Of a stretch of DNA of 64,000 nucleotides, positions 25,883-35,426 are shown in pieces. Under the pieces are notes generated by a model that saw only the letters and a program-made list of their open reading frames with translations, was not told the origin of the DNA and did no database searches. The position numbers and the translations under genes were made by a program. Source of the stretch: Facklamia miroungae (lineage in GTDB: Bacteria; Bacillota; Bacilli; Lactobacillales; Aerococcaceae); the NCBI RefSeq assembly GCF_012396555.1, contig NZ_JAAXPS010000001.1, positions 186,001 through 250,000 on the forward strand, read 5' to 3'. The first letter of the stretch is position 1, and each line of letters begins with the position of its first letter.

Positions 25883-26845
25883 ATGAAGAAACTATTACTT
25901 ATCAATACCGGTGGCACGATTGCCATGTCCGAAGATCAAACCAGCGGAAAGGTATCCCCCTCATCCGAAAATCCAATTATTACCCAGTCCTCCTTTTTTA
26001 ATCAATTTGCCGATATCACTGTAGAGGATTTGATGAATATTCCTTCTCCCCATATGAATGAAGAGATGATGCTCAACCTTTCAAACTATATTCAGTCCGT
26101 TTGTGAACAGTATGAAGGGATAGTAGTCACTCATGGAACAGACACAGTCGAAGAAACGGCCTATTTCCTCGAATTAACCTTAAAAATTGAGATCCCCGTT
26201 GTTTTAACGGGTGCGATGCGTTCAAGTAATGAAATCGGATCAGATGGTCTAGCTAACCTCAGATCCTCCATTTTTGTCGCACGTGATGACAAGTCACGCG
26301 GAAAAGGTGTCTTAGTGGTGATGAATGAAGAGATTCATACCGCTACTTATGTAACGAAAACACACACCACTAATGTAGCCACCTTCCAAACCCCAACCTT
26401 CGGCCCTATCGGATTGATTTCTAAAAACCAGGTCATTTATTTCCAAGAATCCCTTCATCGGGAATATTACCCACTTAACTCAATTAGCAAAAAGGTTGCA
26501 CTAATTAAAACATACGCCAGTATGGGCCCAGAACTTTTCCAAGCTGTTTTAGACAACAATTTTGATGGTTTAGTCATTGAAGGTCTGGGCGCTGGGAATA
26601 TCCCACCGGAAACCTTACAACCCATCCAAGAACTGCTAGACAGGAAAATTCCGATCGTAATGGTGTCAAGGGCCTTTAATGGTGTCACAGAGGACGTTTA
26701 TGATTATGTTGGTGGAGGAAAACAACTTAAACAAATGGGTATTATTTATGCACAAGGTTTGAGTGGCGTCAAAGCTCGACTTAAGTTGTCAGCCATTTTA
26801 AATGCTGAGCAAAAAGTCGATATTGCTGCTGCTTTTCATCTTTAA
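25883..26845 (+). CDS. ansA: L-asparaginase, type I-like
   Basis: Hydrolyses asparagine to aspartate and ammonia; 320 residues. Both active-site threonine blocks are present: TGGTIAMSED near the N-terminus and THGTDTVEETAYF (about residues 79-91). No signal peptide, so cytoplasmic. The start at ATG 25883 is favoured by GAGGAGTG seven bases upstream and by the family N-terminus KKLLLINTGGTIA; the longer frame from 25814 adds 23 unsupported residues. Divergent from the FNR-like gene. Confidence 0.93.
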   Translation: MKKLLLINTGGTIAMSEDQTSGKVSPSSENPIITQSSFFNQFADITVEDLMNIPSPHMNEEMMLNLSNYIQSVCEQYEGIVVTHGTDTVEETAYFLELTLKIEIPVVLTGAMRSSNEIGSDGLANLRSSIFVARDDKSRGKGVLVVMNEEIHTATYVTKTHTTNVATFQTPTFGPIGLISKNQVIYFQESLHREYYPLNSISKKVALIKTYASMGPELFQAVLDNNFDGLVIEGLGAGNIPPETLQPIQELLDRKIPIVMVSRAFNGVTEDVYDYVGGGKQLKQMGIIYAQGLSGVKARLKLSAILNAEQKVDIAAAFHL

Positions 26846-26866
26846 TGATTCCCAATATAAAAATAG

Positions 26867-26899
26867 GCCTCCATCCGTTAGACAAATCGGTTGGAGGTC
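26867..26899. terminator. Hairpin terminator after asparaginase
   Basis: GGCCTCCATCCG and CGGTTGGAGGTC (two wobble or mismatch positions) around a 9-base loop; the downstream T-run is short. It lies between two converging genes. Confidence 0.6.
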
Positions 26900-26925
26900 T
26901 TAACTGATAGTGGAGAGACAATTTT

Positions 26926-27207
26926 TCATGAGTCTGCCGTTACATCTCGATATTTTTCAGGATTTTTAGCTAATTTGTGAGAGACATAACTACATGTAGA
27001 AGTAATTTTCCGCCCTTCCTTTCGAGCTTTTTCAACCATGGCGTTAAATAATTCACCAGCAAGGCCTTTTCCTTGATAGGTCGGATGAGTAAAAGTGTGA
27101 GTTACCCAAATTTTATTGCCTTCAGTTAATTCATACACCATTTGTGCCAATGCATTTTCCTGATCGTCAATAGCGACCAATCTTCTTGAATCATCCTCAA
27201 TTCTCAT
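26926..27207 (-). CDS. Small GNAT-type N-acetyltransferase (YidJ/YjdJ-like)
   Basis: 93 residues, the compact acetyltransferase subfamily of about 90 residues (COG2388). The acetyl-CoA loop shows HPTYQGKGLAGELFNAMVEKAR (about 41-62). The end, KITSTCSYVSHKLAKNPEKYRDV, is typical of this subgroup. The physiological substrate is unknown. GAGGG precedes the ATG. Confidence 0.88.
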   Translation of the reverse strand: MRIEDDSRRLVAIDDQENALAQMVYELTEGNKIWVTHTFTHPTYQGKGLAGELFNAMVEKARKEGRKITSTCSYVSHKLAKNPEKYRDVTADS

Positions 27208-27316
27208 TTAATCCCTCTTTTCGCTCAAAATTTATTCTCTATAATTATAGCTCAAATGAAAGCGTTTGTAATCTGAAAAGACTCATTTTAATAGAGGCTT
27301 ACTATTTCAACCCAAT

Positions 27317-27348
27317 TAAAAAACACTCCTAAGACTTAATCTAAGTGA
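27317..27348 (-). terminator. Probable terminator of the ornithine-cyclodeaminase-family gene
   Basis: Minus strand: CACTTAGA, 5-base loop, TCTTAGGAGTG (a two-base bulge), followed by TTTTTTAATT. Confidence 0.5.
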
Positions 27349-27378
27349 TAGGAATGAAAAATGATTCAAAAAATCATA

Positions 27379-28380
27379 TTAAGCTGTAAAATCAAAACGT
27401 GTTCCAAGATCTGCTGCTAAAGCACGCTGATACACTTCATAGGCAACCGCCACATCTGTCGCGCCGATCCCAATGGGAATGCAGATAATCCGCTGTTTTT
27501 CGGGATTGATCTTATTGCTCGGGCCCTTTGATAATTCAGCCAAACTAGCGGTAATGTCTTCTTCAGCTATTTTACCCGCCTTATAAAGTGGCTTAAGAAT
27601 TCCCCGGTTCAAAGCTTGACTCACATGGTCGACTACAATGGCATCCGATTGATGAATTAAGTCATACTCAATTTCTTGATACGACCCCATAGGGAAAACT
27701 ATCGTCCCTTTTTTGACCCACTCTTCTTTAATCAGTGCGACTTTAGAAGGAGTTAATGTAAATACAGCATCGGCTTGACAGGCTTCTTCTCCATTCTTGC
27801 ATACTTTAATCTCTGTTGAAACATACTTTTGCATATCGGCTTTAAACTTTTCAGCCGAATCCTGATGAATATTCCATACCCTTAATTCTTCAATTTCAAA
27901 TACCGTCGAGATTGCGTGAGTCACCTGTCTAGCTTGTTGGCCAGCACCAAACATACCCATCGAAATTTTGGGTTTGTTGAGCATGTATTTTAAAGCAACG
28001 GCCGCTTGAGCTCCAGTTCGTAAGTTAGATATACGTGTTCCGTCCATAACAGAAATAAAATTGCCCATACGCGCATCGACTAACATGATCATGGCTGTGA
28101 TAAAAGGAAGTCCCGCTTTGGCTCGTTCGCCTGCAAAACCTCCGACAAATTTTTGACCAGCTACTTGAACTGACCCCAAATAGGCAGGCATGGCATTGAG
28201 AAAGGCTTCGTGAAAGGGCCAACCTCCCATTTCCCCCATATCCAACGTAACTTTACCTGGATTAATCACCTTATCTTCAGCAAATTCTTTAAAAACACAA
28301 TCAATAATTGCAACTGTTTCTTCCATCGTAATCAGTTGCTTAATCGTCGTATCATTAATCAATAAACTTGATTGTTGCAT
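27379..28380 (-). CDS. Ornithine cyclodeaminase/mu-crystallin family enzyme
   Basis: 333 residues, NAD-dependent. The substrate lid region PGKVTLDMG, the conserved RTGAQAAVALKYM block and the Rossmann entry MGMFGAGQQARQ (about 160-171) place it in the OCD/alanine dehydrogenase superfamily. Possible reactions include ornithine to proline or reduction of cyclic imino acids; sequence alone does not decide. Start ATG 28380 is preferred over the GTG at 28389 because AAGGGG lies about nine bases upstream. Stands alone on the minus strand. Confidence 0.87.
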   Translation of the reverse strand: MQQSSLLINDTTIKQLITMEETVAIIDCVFKEFAEDKVINPGKVTLDMGEMGGWPFHEAFLNAMPAYLGSVQVAGQKFVGGFAGERAKAGLPFITAMIMLVDARMGNFISVMDGTRISNLRTGAQAAVALKYMLNKPKISMGMFGAGQQARQVTHAISTVFEIEELRVWNIHQDSAEKFKADMQKYVSTEIKVCKNGEEACQADAVFTLTPSKVALIKEEWVKKGTIVFPMGSYQEIEYDLIHQSDAIVVDHVSQALNRGILKPLYKAGKIAEEDITASLAELSKGPSNKINPEKQRIICIPIGIGATDVAVAYEVYQRALAADLGTRFDFTA

Positions 28381-28470
28381 TCTATTCACCCCTTTATTTT
28401 ATTGTATCATAGGATAAGCGAATCCTATCATTTATTTGCCGCTTATATAAATTTATATTTTTTAAAATTT

Positions 28471-28905
28471 CTATTTGGTATCCGGATATTTTTCTTTCAT
28501 ATATTTAATGTTTGTTTGAATCATTTCTTTTAAGACCTCCTGGTCGATATCCGCTAACTTATTAATATAAAGACAAGACTTACCATGGGTATGTTTGCCA
28601 ATACGATCAAGGTATTCTTGATGGATATCTGAATAGGGAATTAAGACATAGAGGGAAATTTTATGACCCTTGCCAGGAGCAAAGCCAGTTAAGGGAGCAG
28701 ACCCACTATGACCTGATGCATAAACATAATCATAGCGTCCAAAGCCAATGATTGAAGAACCCCACATTTTGGCAGAGTAACCTGTTGTTTCTTCAAATAG
28801 TTCGAGTAGTTTGAGAGCCTCTTCACGTTTTTGATCTTTTTCAATTTTTTGAATAAAAGACCTCACATTGGTCGTATTTTCTTTTGTTTTTGCTTCATAG
28901 GCCAT
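28471..28905 (-). CDS. DUF1801-family protein
   Basis: 144 residues, cytoplasmic. The core MWGSSIIGFGRYDYVYASGHSG is characteristic of the DUF1801 (YdhG-like) fold, as are the following ISLYVL and HTHGKSCLYINKLADID segments. The function of this family is not established. Single gene with an AGGTGG ribosome site. Confidence 0.85.
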   Translation of the reverse strand: MAYEAKTKENTTNVRSFIQKIEKDQKREEALKLLELFEETTGYSAKMWGSSIIGFGRYDYVYASGHSGSAPLTGFAPGKGHKISLYVLIPYSDIHQEYLDRIGKHTHGKSCLYINKLADIDQEVLKEMIQTNIKYMKEKYPDTK

Positions 28906-29026
28906 TTAATTTACCACCTCTTTAATTCAATTATACGCTTTCGCTAGATAGAGACCAATTTTTTGACTTAAGTTGCCATTTGTCTTTTAAGGGACTAAAA
29001 TAGGATTAATAGAAAGGAGTGAGCCG

Positions 29027-29806
29027 GTGCGAATTTTTTACAAGAAAGTCTTTAAGCTTGCCCGCTTAGCAGGTAAGATTCTCCTCGAATCCAATGCCGA
29101 AGAACACCGAGTGGAAGACACTACCTTGCGCATACTGCAAACAACGGGTCTGGATTCCCCTTCTACCTATTCCAATACAACGGGCCTCTTCCTCTCCCTT
29201 ACCGATACCGAGTTAATTGAATATAGTTTCTCCGATATTGTACGTATTAACCAGCGACGTAATAATATCCAACATATTGTAAAGGTCAATGACATTTCAA
29301 GAGCTTATGTGGCTGGCGAGATTTCAGTGGATCAAGCTTATAATGAACTCAAAAATATCCAACCCGATAATTATGGGTTTCTAGTTAAATACATCAACTT
29401 AGGGCTGATCGTTCTCTTTGTGATTCTTTTCGGCGGGAACGCTAGTGATATGTTAGCAGCCTTTTTCGTTGGTGCTGTCCTCTTGGGACTTGAATACTGG
29501 CGTAAAACAACTTATCTCACTGACTTTTTCTTTAATATTATTTCGATTGCAATCGGTTCTTTGATTATTAAATGGTTAGATACCGCCTTCCCAGCAACGA
29601 TCCATCCCATCCTCATTCTTGGGGCAATAATCATGCCTACCTATCCGGTTGCCTCTGCGACTAATGCCATGCGTGATATTCTCAAAGGTAATAATCTTGC
29701 CGGTATCATCAAAGGTCTTGATGCCGTGATGGTAATCATTTCTTTAACGATCGGTTATACCATAAGCATTTTATTGAGCCAGCTTCTATTCCCATTCTTA
29801 AGTTAA
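29027..29806 (+). CDS. Threonine/serine exporter N-terminal half (ThrE/DUF1212, YjjP-like)
   Basis: 259 residues. A cytoplasmic domain with the family N-terminus (LARLAGKILLESNAEEHRVEDTTLRI) is followed from about residue 118 by five hydrophobic helices. In most Firmicutes this protein works with a second membrane half (DUF3815, YjjB-like) encoded next to it; no such gene is adjacent, so the partner must be elsewhere or absent. The start is GTG 29027, supported by AAAGGAG. Confidence 0.88.
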   Translation: MRIFYKKVFKLARLAGKILLESNAEEHRVEDTTLRILQTTGLDSPSTYSNTTGLFLSLTDTELIEYSFSDIVRINQRRNNIQHIVKVNDISRAYVAGEISVDQAYNELKNIQPDNYGFLVKYINLGLIVLFVILFGGNASDMLAAFFVGAVLLGLEYWRKTTYLTDFFFNIISIAIGSLIIKWLDTAFPATIHPILILGAIIMPTYPVASATNAMRDILKGNNLAGIIKGLDAVMVIISLTIGYTISILLSQLLFPFLS

Positions 29807-29810
29807 ACAA

Positions 29811-29842
29811 AAACCGATTCTATGAAGAATCGGTTTTTAAAT
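29811..29842. terminator. Bidirectional terminator
   Basis: AAACCGATTC, 6-base loop, GAATCGGTTT with A-run before and T-run after; it serves both converging genes. Confidence 0.9.
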
Positions 29843-29845
29843 ATT

Positions 29846-30559
29846 TTAAAAAATAAATACTTTTATGCCATATAGCAGCAAAAGATGTCCGGGATAAGCC
29901 CAATAATGAAAGGCCTGATTGACTTTTCCACGTTCTCCATTATAAAAATAAATGAATAAACTACTTAAAAAGACAGTCGGCATATAATATTCAAAGGCAA
30001 AAGCTGGCAAGATAGCGATCGACTCACGAACACGTTTACCATAAGCGAAATAAAGAATCACGGCGGCCAAAATGCCAAAGATATCATAATCCGCTAAGGT
30101 GATATAAGCTAAGCCGAAAGCTAAGCCGATACCGATCAACCGCATAAACCATCGCTCCTTAAAATGATCCAACCAGGCAAAAAGCATTAACGCGATCATC
30201 AATTCAACAAAAATATTTTGATGTTGCCAATCCAACCATTGATTACTAAAAGCTAAATCAAACGGAATCTCAGAAACTAGGGCTAATATACCTAAACGCA
30301 TAAAGTATTTTTTCAAATCTTTAGTGTGATGATACCCTTCTAATAGAAGGTATAAATAAATCGGGAAAGCCAACCGACCAAGATTACGCATAATTAAAAA
30401 ATAAGAATACATCTGGTCCAAAAAGTCATAAGAATAATCATTGAGATGGAGGAAAAGGCCATTTGCCAGAAAGATAACGGCTGTATGGTCGATAATCATA
30501 AAGATTAAAGCTAGCCATTTTAAGTGACCAGCGTTTAAAAAGGGTTTGGGTCGTTTCAT
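29846..30559 (-). CDS. TraX-family membrane protein
   Basis: 237 residues, about seven membrane helices. The N-terminus LKWLALIFMIIDHTAVIFL and RNLGRLAFPIYLYLLLEGYHHT are TraX/acyltransferase-like signatures. TraX acetylates F pilin in Enterobacteria; the role of the common chromosomal Firmicute homologues is unknown, and the neighbouring genes give no clue. Confidence 0.87.
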   Translation of the reverse strand: MKRPKPFLNAGHLKWLALIFMIIDHTAVIFLANGLFLHLNDYSYDFLDQMYSYFLIMRNLGRLAFPIYLYLLLEGYHHTKDLKKYFMRLGILALVSEIPFDLAFSNQWLDWQHQNIFVELMIALMLFAWLDHFKERWFMRLIGIGLAFGLAYITLADYDIFGILAAVILYFAYGKRVRESIAILPAFAFEYYMPTVFLSSLFIYFYNGERGKVNQAFHYWAYPGHLLLLYGIKVFIF

Positions 30560-30635
30560 TATTTAGCCTCTTTCGTAACAAGGATCGATTTGAAAAGTAA
30601 TCTTATTATATATTGAGCAAACATTTTCTGCAATA

Positions 30636-30666
30636 AAAAATACCAACTGGCTAATAGACCAGTTGG
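30636..30666 (-). terminator. Terminator of the LCP gene
   Basis: CCAACTGG, 8-base loop, CCAGTTGG; the minus strand continues TATTTTTTATTG. Confidence 0.88.
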
Positions 30667-30676
30667 AAGAATAAAT

Positions 30677-31573
30677 TTATCTAGATCCGTTTTTAGTTTC
30701 GAGTTGAATAGTGTCTTCAGAATTTAAATCCGAAGTGACTTTACCTTCAAGCTCATCATGAATAATTTGTTGATTTTCTTTAAAGGAAGCGTCAGTAATT
30801 TGTTCATAGTAGATTCCATCAATCTTCATTCCTTCACCTACGAACTGGTTGAAAGCGATGGTTGGACGCATATCGACATGAGAGATTACTAACTTGCCCA
30901 AGTCAAACATATTTAAATTCATTCCAACATACTTATTAATAGCCGTCGCCATATCGATGACTTCTTTTACACCTTTTGATTGATTCAATGCTGATTGAGC
31001 AATCCCAACGATTACTTGTCTCTGACGCTTTTGACGTGCATAGTCACCGCCAGATGTATATCTTTCTCTCACATAGGCAAGAGCTTTTTCACCATCAAGG
31101 TGAACTTCTTGACCCTCAGTAAAAGTAAACCCACCAATCTCAAAAGTGTTAGGTGGCACAACGTCTACCCCACCCACAGAATCAACCACATCGGATAAAC
31201 CTTTCATATCGACAGTCATATAGTAAGGAATTTCAATATCGAGCCAGTTTTCTACGGTTTGAATAGATAATTCAGGTCCACCAAAAGCATAGGCATGGTT
31301 TATTTTATCCATTCCGCGACCTGGAATATCAACATACGTATCACGTGGGATGGAGGTGATTACAACATTTTCTTCTTCCGGATTGACAGTCGCGATCAGC
31401 ATCACATCTGAACGCCCTTTTTCGGTTCGTCCTAAATCGCCAGTATCAATCCCTAAAAGTAAAACAGCAAACGGTTTATTGATATCGGTAGCGTGGGTAG
31501 AAACATTTGCAATAAAAAAGCTACTTATCACTATTGAAAATAACACAATATATTTTGAGAGTTTCTTGAACAT
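30677..31573 (-). CDS. LytR-CpsA-Psr (LCP) family wall-polymer ligase
   Basis: 298 residues with an N-terminal membrane segment (IVLFSIVISSFFIAN). The LCP core is clear: LLLGIDTGDLGRTEKGRSDVMLI, SIPRDTYVDIPG, HAYAFGG and the arginine-rich VRERYTSGGDYARQKRQRQVI. These enzymes transfer teichoic acid or capsular polysaccharide from the lipid carrier to peptidoglycan. It is divergent from galU, and a capsule cluster lies further right, so attachment of capsule is one possible role. Confidence 0.93.
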   Translation of the reverse strand: MFKKLSKYIVLFSIVISSFFIANVSTHATDINKPFAVLLLGIDTGDLGRTEKGRSDVMLIATVNPEEENVVITSIPRDTYVDIPGRGMDKINHAYAFGGPELSIQTVENWLDIEIPYYMTVDMKGLSDVVDSVGGVDVVPPNTFEIGGFTFTEGQEVHLDGEKALAYVRERYTSGGDYARQKRQRQVIVGIAQSALNQSKGVKEVIDMATAINKYVGMNLNMFDLGKLVISHVDMRPTIAFNQFVGEGMKIDGIYYEQITDASFKENQQIIHDELEGKVTSDLNSEDTIQLETKNGSR

Positions 31574-31695
31574 TTTGATTCTTCCTTTCTATCTAGCACA
31601 GCCATTATAAGCTATTTATGGAAGCATTTCTAGAATTTCACAAAAAATTCTCAATAATACCGATTATTATTAATAATTCCGCTTAGGCCCTTAAC

Positions 31696-31724
31696 TTGAG
31701 AAATATAACCAAAAGCCTTATTAT
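31696..31724 (+). promoter_or_regulatory. Promoter of the tandem galU genes
   Basis: TTGAGA, 17-base spacer, TATTAT; it ends 30 bases before the first galU start codon. Confidence 0.75.
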
Positions 31725-31754
31725 GAAAATGATTATATGTAAAGGAGACTGTCT

Positions 31755-32627
31755 ATGAAAGTTAGAAAAGCCGTAATCCCCGCTGCCGGGTTGGGTACTC
31801 GCTTCCTGCCTGCTACCAAGGCCATGCCTAAAGAAATGCTACCGATTATTAATAAACCGACGATTCAATTTATCGTCGAGGAAGCCATCCAATCAGGGAT
31901 TGAAGATATACTGATTGTCACAGGACGGTCCAAGCGTCCCATCGAAGACCACTTTGATGCCAACGACGAATTAGAAGCCGTTCTTGAAGCAAAAGGTAAA
32001 CAAGAATTGTTAAACACCATCAAAGACTTAAATTCGATAAATCTTTTCTTCAAACGCCAGTCCTATCCAAAGGGTTTAGGCCATGCCGTTTTACAAGCCA
32101 AAAACTTCATTGGCGATGAACCCTTCGTCGTCATGCTAGGTGACGATTTAATGATGGATACTGTTCCCCTCACCAAACAGCTCATTAACAATTATAATGA
32201 AACCCATGCTTCAACACTGGCCGTTATGCCTGTTCCACGTCAAGACACTTCTAAATATGGGGTGATTGATCCAGAACGTGAATATAAAAAAGGGGTTTAT
32301 AATGTGAGACGTTTCGTGGAAAAACCAGCTCCTGAAGTTGCTCCATCCAACTTAGCAATTATTGGTCGCTATCTTCTAACACCTGAAATTTTTGACTTAC
32401 TTGAAACACAACCAGCTGGTGCAGGAAATGAAATTCAGCTTACCGATGCCATCGACCGCTTGAACAAAATCCAACGTGTCTTCGCCTTAGAATTCAATGG
32501 ACATCGTTATGATGTCGGCAATAAAATGGGCTATATGGAAACCATCATTGAATATGGACTTAGTCTGCCCGAATTGCGAGAAGACTTAATCGATTTCATA
32601 AAAGCCACTGTTAAAGAACGGTTATAG
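31755..32627 (+). CDS. galU: UTP-glucose-1-phosphate uridylyltransferase, copy 1
   Basis: Makes UDP-glucose from UTP and glucose-1-phosphate; 290 residues. The nucleotide-binding motif [21 protein letters not shown] (residues about 10-30), the VEEA..SGIEDI block, DHFD, metal-site GDD (about 128-130) and the VEKP motif are intact. First of two tandem copies, 9 bp apart; a third lies at 53318-54199. Confidence 0.94.
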   Translation: MKVRKAVIPAAGLGTRFLPATKAMPKEMLPIINKPTIQFIVEEAIQSGIEDILIVTGRSKRPIEDHFDANDELEAVLEAKGKQELLNTIKDLNSINLFFKRQSYPKGLGHAVLQAKNFIGDEPFVVMLGDDLMMDTVPLTKQLINNYNETHASTLAVMPVPRQDTSKYGVIDPEREYKKGVYNVRRFVEKPAPEVAPSNLAIIGRYLLTPEIFDLLETQPAGAGNEIQLTDAIDRLNKIQRVFALEFNGHRYDVGNKMGYMETIIEYGLSLPELREDLIDFIKATVKERL

Positions 32628-32636
32628 GAGGTACAC

Positions 32637-33530
32637 ATGTCTAATTACAAAGTTAAAAAAGCGGTCATCCCAGCGGCTGGCTTAGGCACCCGCTTCTTAC
32701 CTGCTACCAAAGCCATTGCCAAAGAAATTTTACCCATTATTGATAAACCAGCGATCCAATTTATTGTTGAAGAGGCCTTAGCAGCTGGCATCGAAGATAT
32801 TTTGATTATTACAGGAAAAGGAAAACAAGAAATCGAAGACCATTTTGATGCGAATTTCACTTTGGAGCAGAACTTAAAAGCCAAAGGCAAAGACAAATTA
32901 TTGAAACTTGCAACCGAGACTTCGAACTTAAATATTCACTACACAAGACAAGACCATCCCAGAGGGTTAGGCGATGCTGTTCGTCACGCTAAAGCCTTTA
33001 TAGGCAACGATCCCTTTCTTTTACTCTTAGGCGACGATATTATTCGAGGCGACAACCTTTCCCAACGAATCATTGAATTATATGAAGAATACAACCAGAC
33101 GATCATTGCTGGCGTTCGGGTGGATCCTGATCAAACAAAAAACTACGGCATTCTAGATATTCAAGCTACCCAAAAGCCGCAGGTTTACCAAATTCTAGAT
33201 ATGGTTGAAAAACCTCAAGACCATGCGCCTTCGAATTTAGCAGCAGCAGGTCGCTATATTCTAGAGCCACAAATCTTTGAAATCCTTGATACCTTAGAAC
33301 CAGGAACAACGGGTGAGGTCGAATTAACGGATGCTTTAATTGAATTTCAAAAGAGCCATCCCCTTTTAGCCTATGAATATGAAGGGGAATGGTTTGAAGT
33401 TGGTGATGCAAAAGGTATGTTAAAAGCTGCAATTATTTTTGCTTTGGATCATCCGGAAATTAAAAATGAATTTATTCCTTACATCAAGCAGGTAGCCAAA
33501 AAGTTTGAAACCCATAACGAAAAGGACTAA
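32637..33530 (+). CDS. galU: UTP-glucose-1-phosphate uridylyltransferase-like, copy 2
   Basis: 297 residues and co-operonic with copy 1. The fold is intact ([20 protein letters not shown]), but the usual MPKEMLPI reads IAKEILPI, and the central region (VRVDPDQTKNYGILDIQATQKPQVYQI) has diverged from the other copies. It may prefer another sugar-1-phosphate or act as a backup enzyme; there is no evidence in the sequence to choose. GGAGGT precedes the ATG. Confidence 0.88.
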   Translation: MSNYKVKKAVIPAAGLGTRFLPATKAIAKEILPIIDKPAIQFIVEEALAAGIEDILIITGKGKQEIEDHFDANFTLEQNLKAKGKDKLLKLATETSNLNIHYTRQDHPRGLGDAVRHAKAFIGNDPFLLLLGDDIIRGDNLSQRIIELYEEYNQTIIAGVRVDPDQTKNYGILDIQATQKPQVYQILDMVEKPQDHAPSNLAAAGRYILEPQIFEILDTLEPGTTGEVELTDALIEFQKSHPLLAYEYEGEWFEVGDAKGMLKAAIIFALDHPEIKNEFIPYIKQVAKKFETHNEKD

Positions 33531-33826
33531 AAAAGCCAAGAGTATATTTACTCGCCTTATTCAAAAATATTCATTGATCTTTATTAAAAATAACCGTGTT
33601 TTTCCCTTTGTAAAAAATTTTTTTCTAATTTATTGAGTAAGGATTCCAGAATAAATATCAAAATATTGCACCACTTAAATAATAATTTACGGCAATTTAT
33701 GTAAGCGAATAAAAAACGATTCTAGCCCTATTTTATCAATGTTCATCTGAAAGATTATTATAAAAAATTCATCATAACCACTCCCTCTATAAAAGAGCCG
33801 GAAAGCCTAAAGGACAATGTTTTCTT
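33531..33826. other. AT-rich non-coding stretch upstream of the ATP synthase promoter
   Basis: Part of a 423-base gap without a gene. A weak hairpin (GAGTA/TACTC, 33539-33552) may end the galU transcript. I see no gene, riboswitch or repeat; the promoter of the next operon begins at 33827. Confidence 0.6.
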
Positions 33827-33854
33827 TTGAAAGTGTCTAAAATTGTGCTATAGT
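33827..33854 (+). promoter_or_regulatory. Promoter of the ATP synthase operon
   Basis: TTGAAA, 16-base spacer, TATAGT, the -10 box being preceded by TGC (extended -10). It leaves a leader of about 95 bases before atpB. Confidence 0.75.
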
Positions 33855-33953
33855 GAATATACGTGCTAAAATTTTACATTTTTTCCTTTGGAAGGGCTAA
33901 TCGGTCGAATAAACGTAAAATAGGCATTAAAATTTATGAAAGAAGGAATACAA

Positions 33954-34661
33954 ATGGAAGAAACACCGATTGTTAAATTCTTCGGCCTTTCTTTTAATTT
34001 CAATACTTTGATAGCCACCCTTTTTGTGGTCGCTCTCATCACTGTATTATGTTTATTAGTCAGTCGAAGATTATCAGTCAATCATCCTTCTAAATTTCAG
34101 GTCTTGATGGAAATCATCATTGAATTTGTTGAAGGTATTTGTGACGCCAACCTCGGTCAACATCAAACAGTTTATGTCGTTTTAGGGTTGACTTTTTTCT
34201 TGTTTGTCTTTATTTCAAATTTAATTGGGCTTCCCTTTTTACTTGTGTCAGAACATGTATCGTTTTGGAGAAGTCCCACAGCCGATCCGATTGTGACGAT
34301 TTCCTTAGCCGTAATCGCCATTTTATCCGGTCATTTTTTAGGGATAAAGAAATATGGTTTGGGAGGACACCTTAAAAACTTCTATGTAACCCCCAACATC
34401 CTAAAATTACCTTTGCAACTTGTTGAAGAAACGATTAATACCACAACGTTAGCTTTGCGTTTGTTCGGTAATATTTTTGCGGGTGAAGTATTGGTTGGTC
34501 TGATTGCTAAATTTGCAATGATTTTGATACCTTTTACCTGGGCACTTGCGATTCCGCTGCAATTTGTTTGGCAGGGATTCTCTGTCTTTATTGGTGCCAT
34601 TCAAGCCTATATTTTCACCACATTGACTATGGTTTACCTGTCTCATAAAATCAACCATTAA
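33954..34661 (+). CDS. atpB: ATP synthase subunit a
   Basis: Membrane half-channel of the Fo motor, 235 residues, five or more helices. The essential arginine lies in TLALRLFGNIFAGEVLVGLI. Start ATG 33954 is chosen because AGAAGGA lies six bases upstream; the ATG at 33936 would add six residues that overlap the ribosome site. First gene of the standard order BEFHAGDC; no atpI precedes it. Confidence 0.93.
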   Translation: MEETPIVKFFGLSFNFNTLIATLFVVALITVLCLLVSRRLSVNHPSKFQVLMEIIIEFVEGICDANLGQHQTVYVVLGLTFFLFVFISNLIGLPFLLVSEHVSFWRSPTADPIVTISLAVIAILSGHFLGIKKYGLGGHLKNFYVTPNILKLPLQLVEETINTTTLALRLFGNIFAGEVLVGLIAKFAMILIPFTWALAIPLQFVWQGFSVFIGAIQAYIFTTLTMVYLSHKINH

Positions 34662-34682
34662 TACTATATAAAAGGAGATTAA

Positions 34683-34898
<216 letters not shown>

Positions 34899-34925
34899 CC
34901 ATAAACTACTAAAGGAGTGTCAACA

Positions 34926-35426
34926 GTGGACCTAAATATTATCCTAGGCGAAGCCTTACTAACTCTCTTATCCTTTCTCATCTTACTTTACGTGATCTAC
35001 AAATTCGCTTGGCAACCTTTCAATCAAATGCTTGAAACGCGTCAAAAGAAAGTTGCTGATGATTGGCAAGCTGCTGAAGATGCAAAAAAAGCTAATCAAG
35101 AAGCCCTTTCTCAAATTGAGTCCCAATTAAAATCTGCCCATCTCGAAGCAGAAAAGATCATTCGTCAAGCACAAATCGATGCGAGTCATTTGCGCGATAA
35201 GATGATTGAAGAAACGCGTCAAGAGCAAAGCAAAATGCTTCAATTAACCCAAGAAGATTTGAAAGTACAAAGACAAAACTTCGCTGAAAACATGCAAGAA
35301 TCATTAGTTCATATGGCGGTAGCGATGGCTGGTAAAGTCGTACGTAGAGAGATATCTGAAGATGATCACCGTCAGATGATCCAAGAATTTATTAATCGAT
35401 TGGAGGAGCTCGATGAACAACGGTAG
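34926..35426 (+). CDS. atpF: ATP synthase subunit b
   Basis: 166 residues: one N-terminal membrane helix (ALLTLLSFLILLYVIYKFAW) then a long charged coiled coil that forms the peripheral stalk. The GTG at 34926 is the likely start, eight bases after AAAGGAG; the in-frame GTG at 34917 overlaps that site. Its 3' end overlaps atpH by 14 bp. Confidence 0.92.
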   Translation: MDLNIILGEALLTLLSFLILLYVIYKFAWQPFNQMLETRQKKVADDWQAAEDAKKANQEALSQIESQLKSAHLEAEKIIRQAQIDASHLRDKMIEETRQEQSKMLQLTQEDLKVQRQNFAENMQESLVHMAVAMAGKVVRREISEDDHRQMIQEFINRLEELDEQR

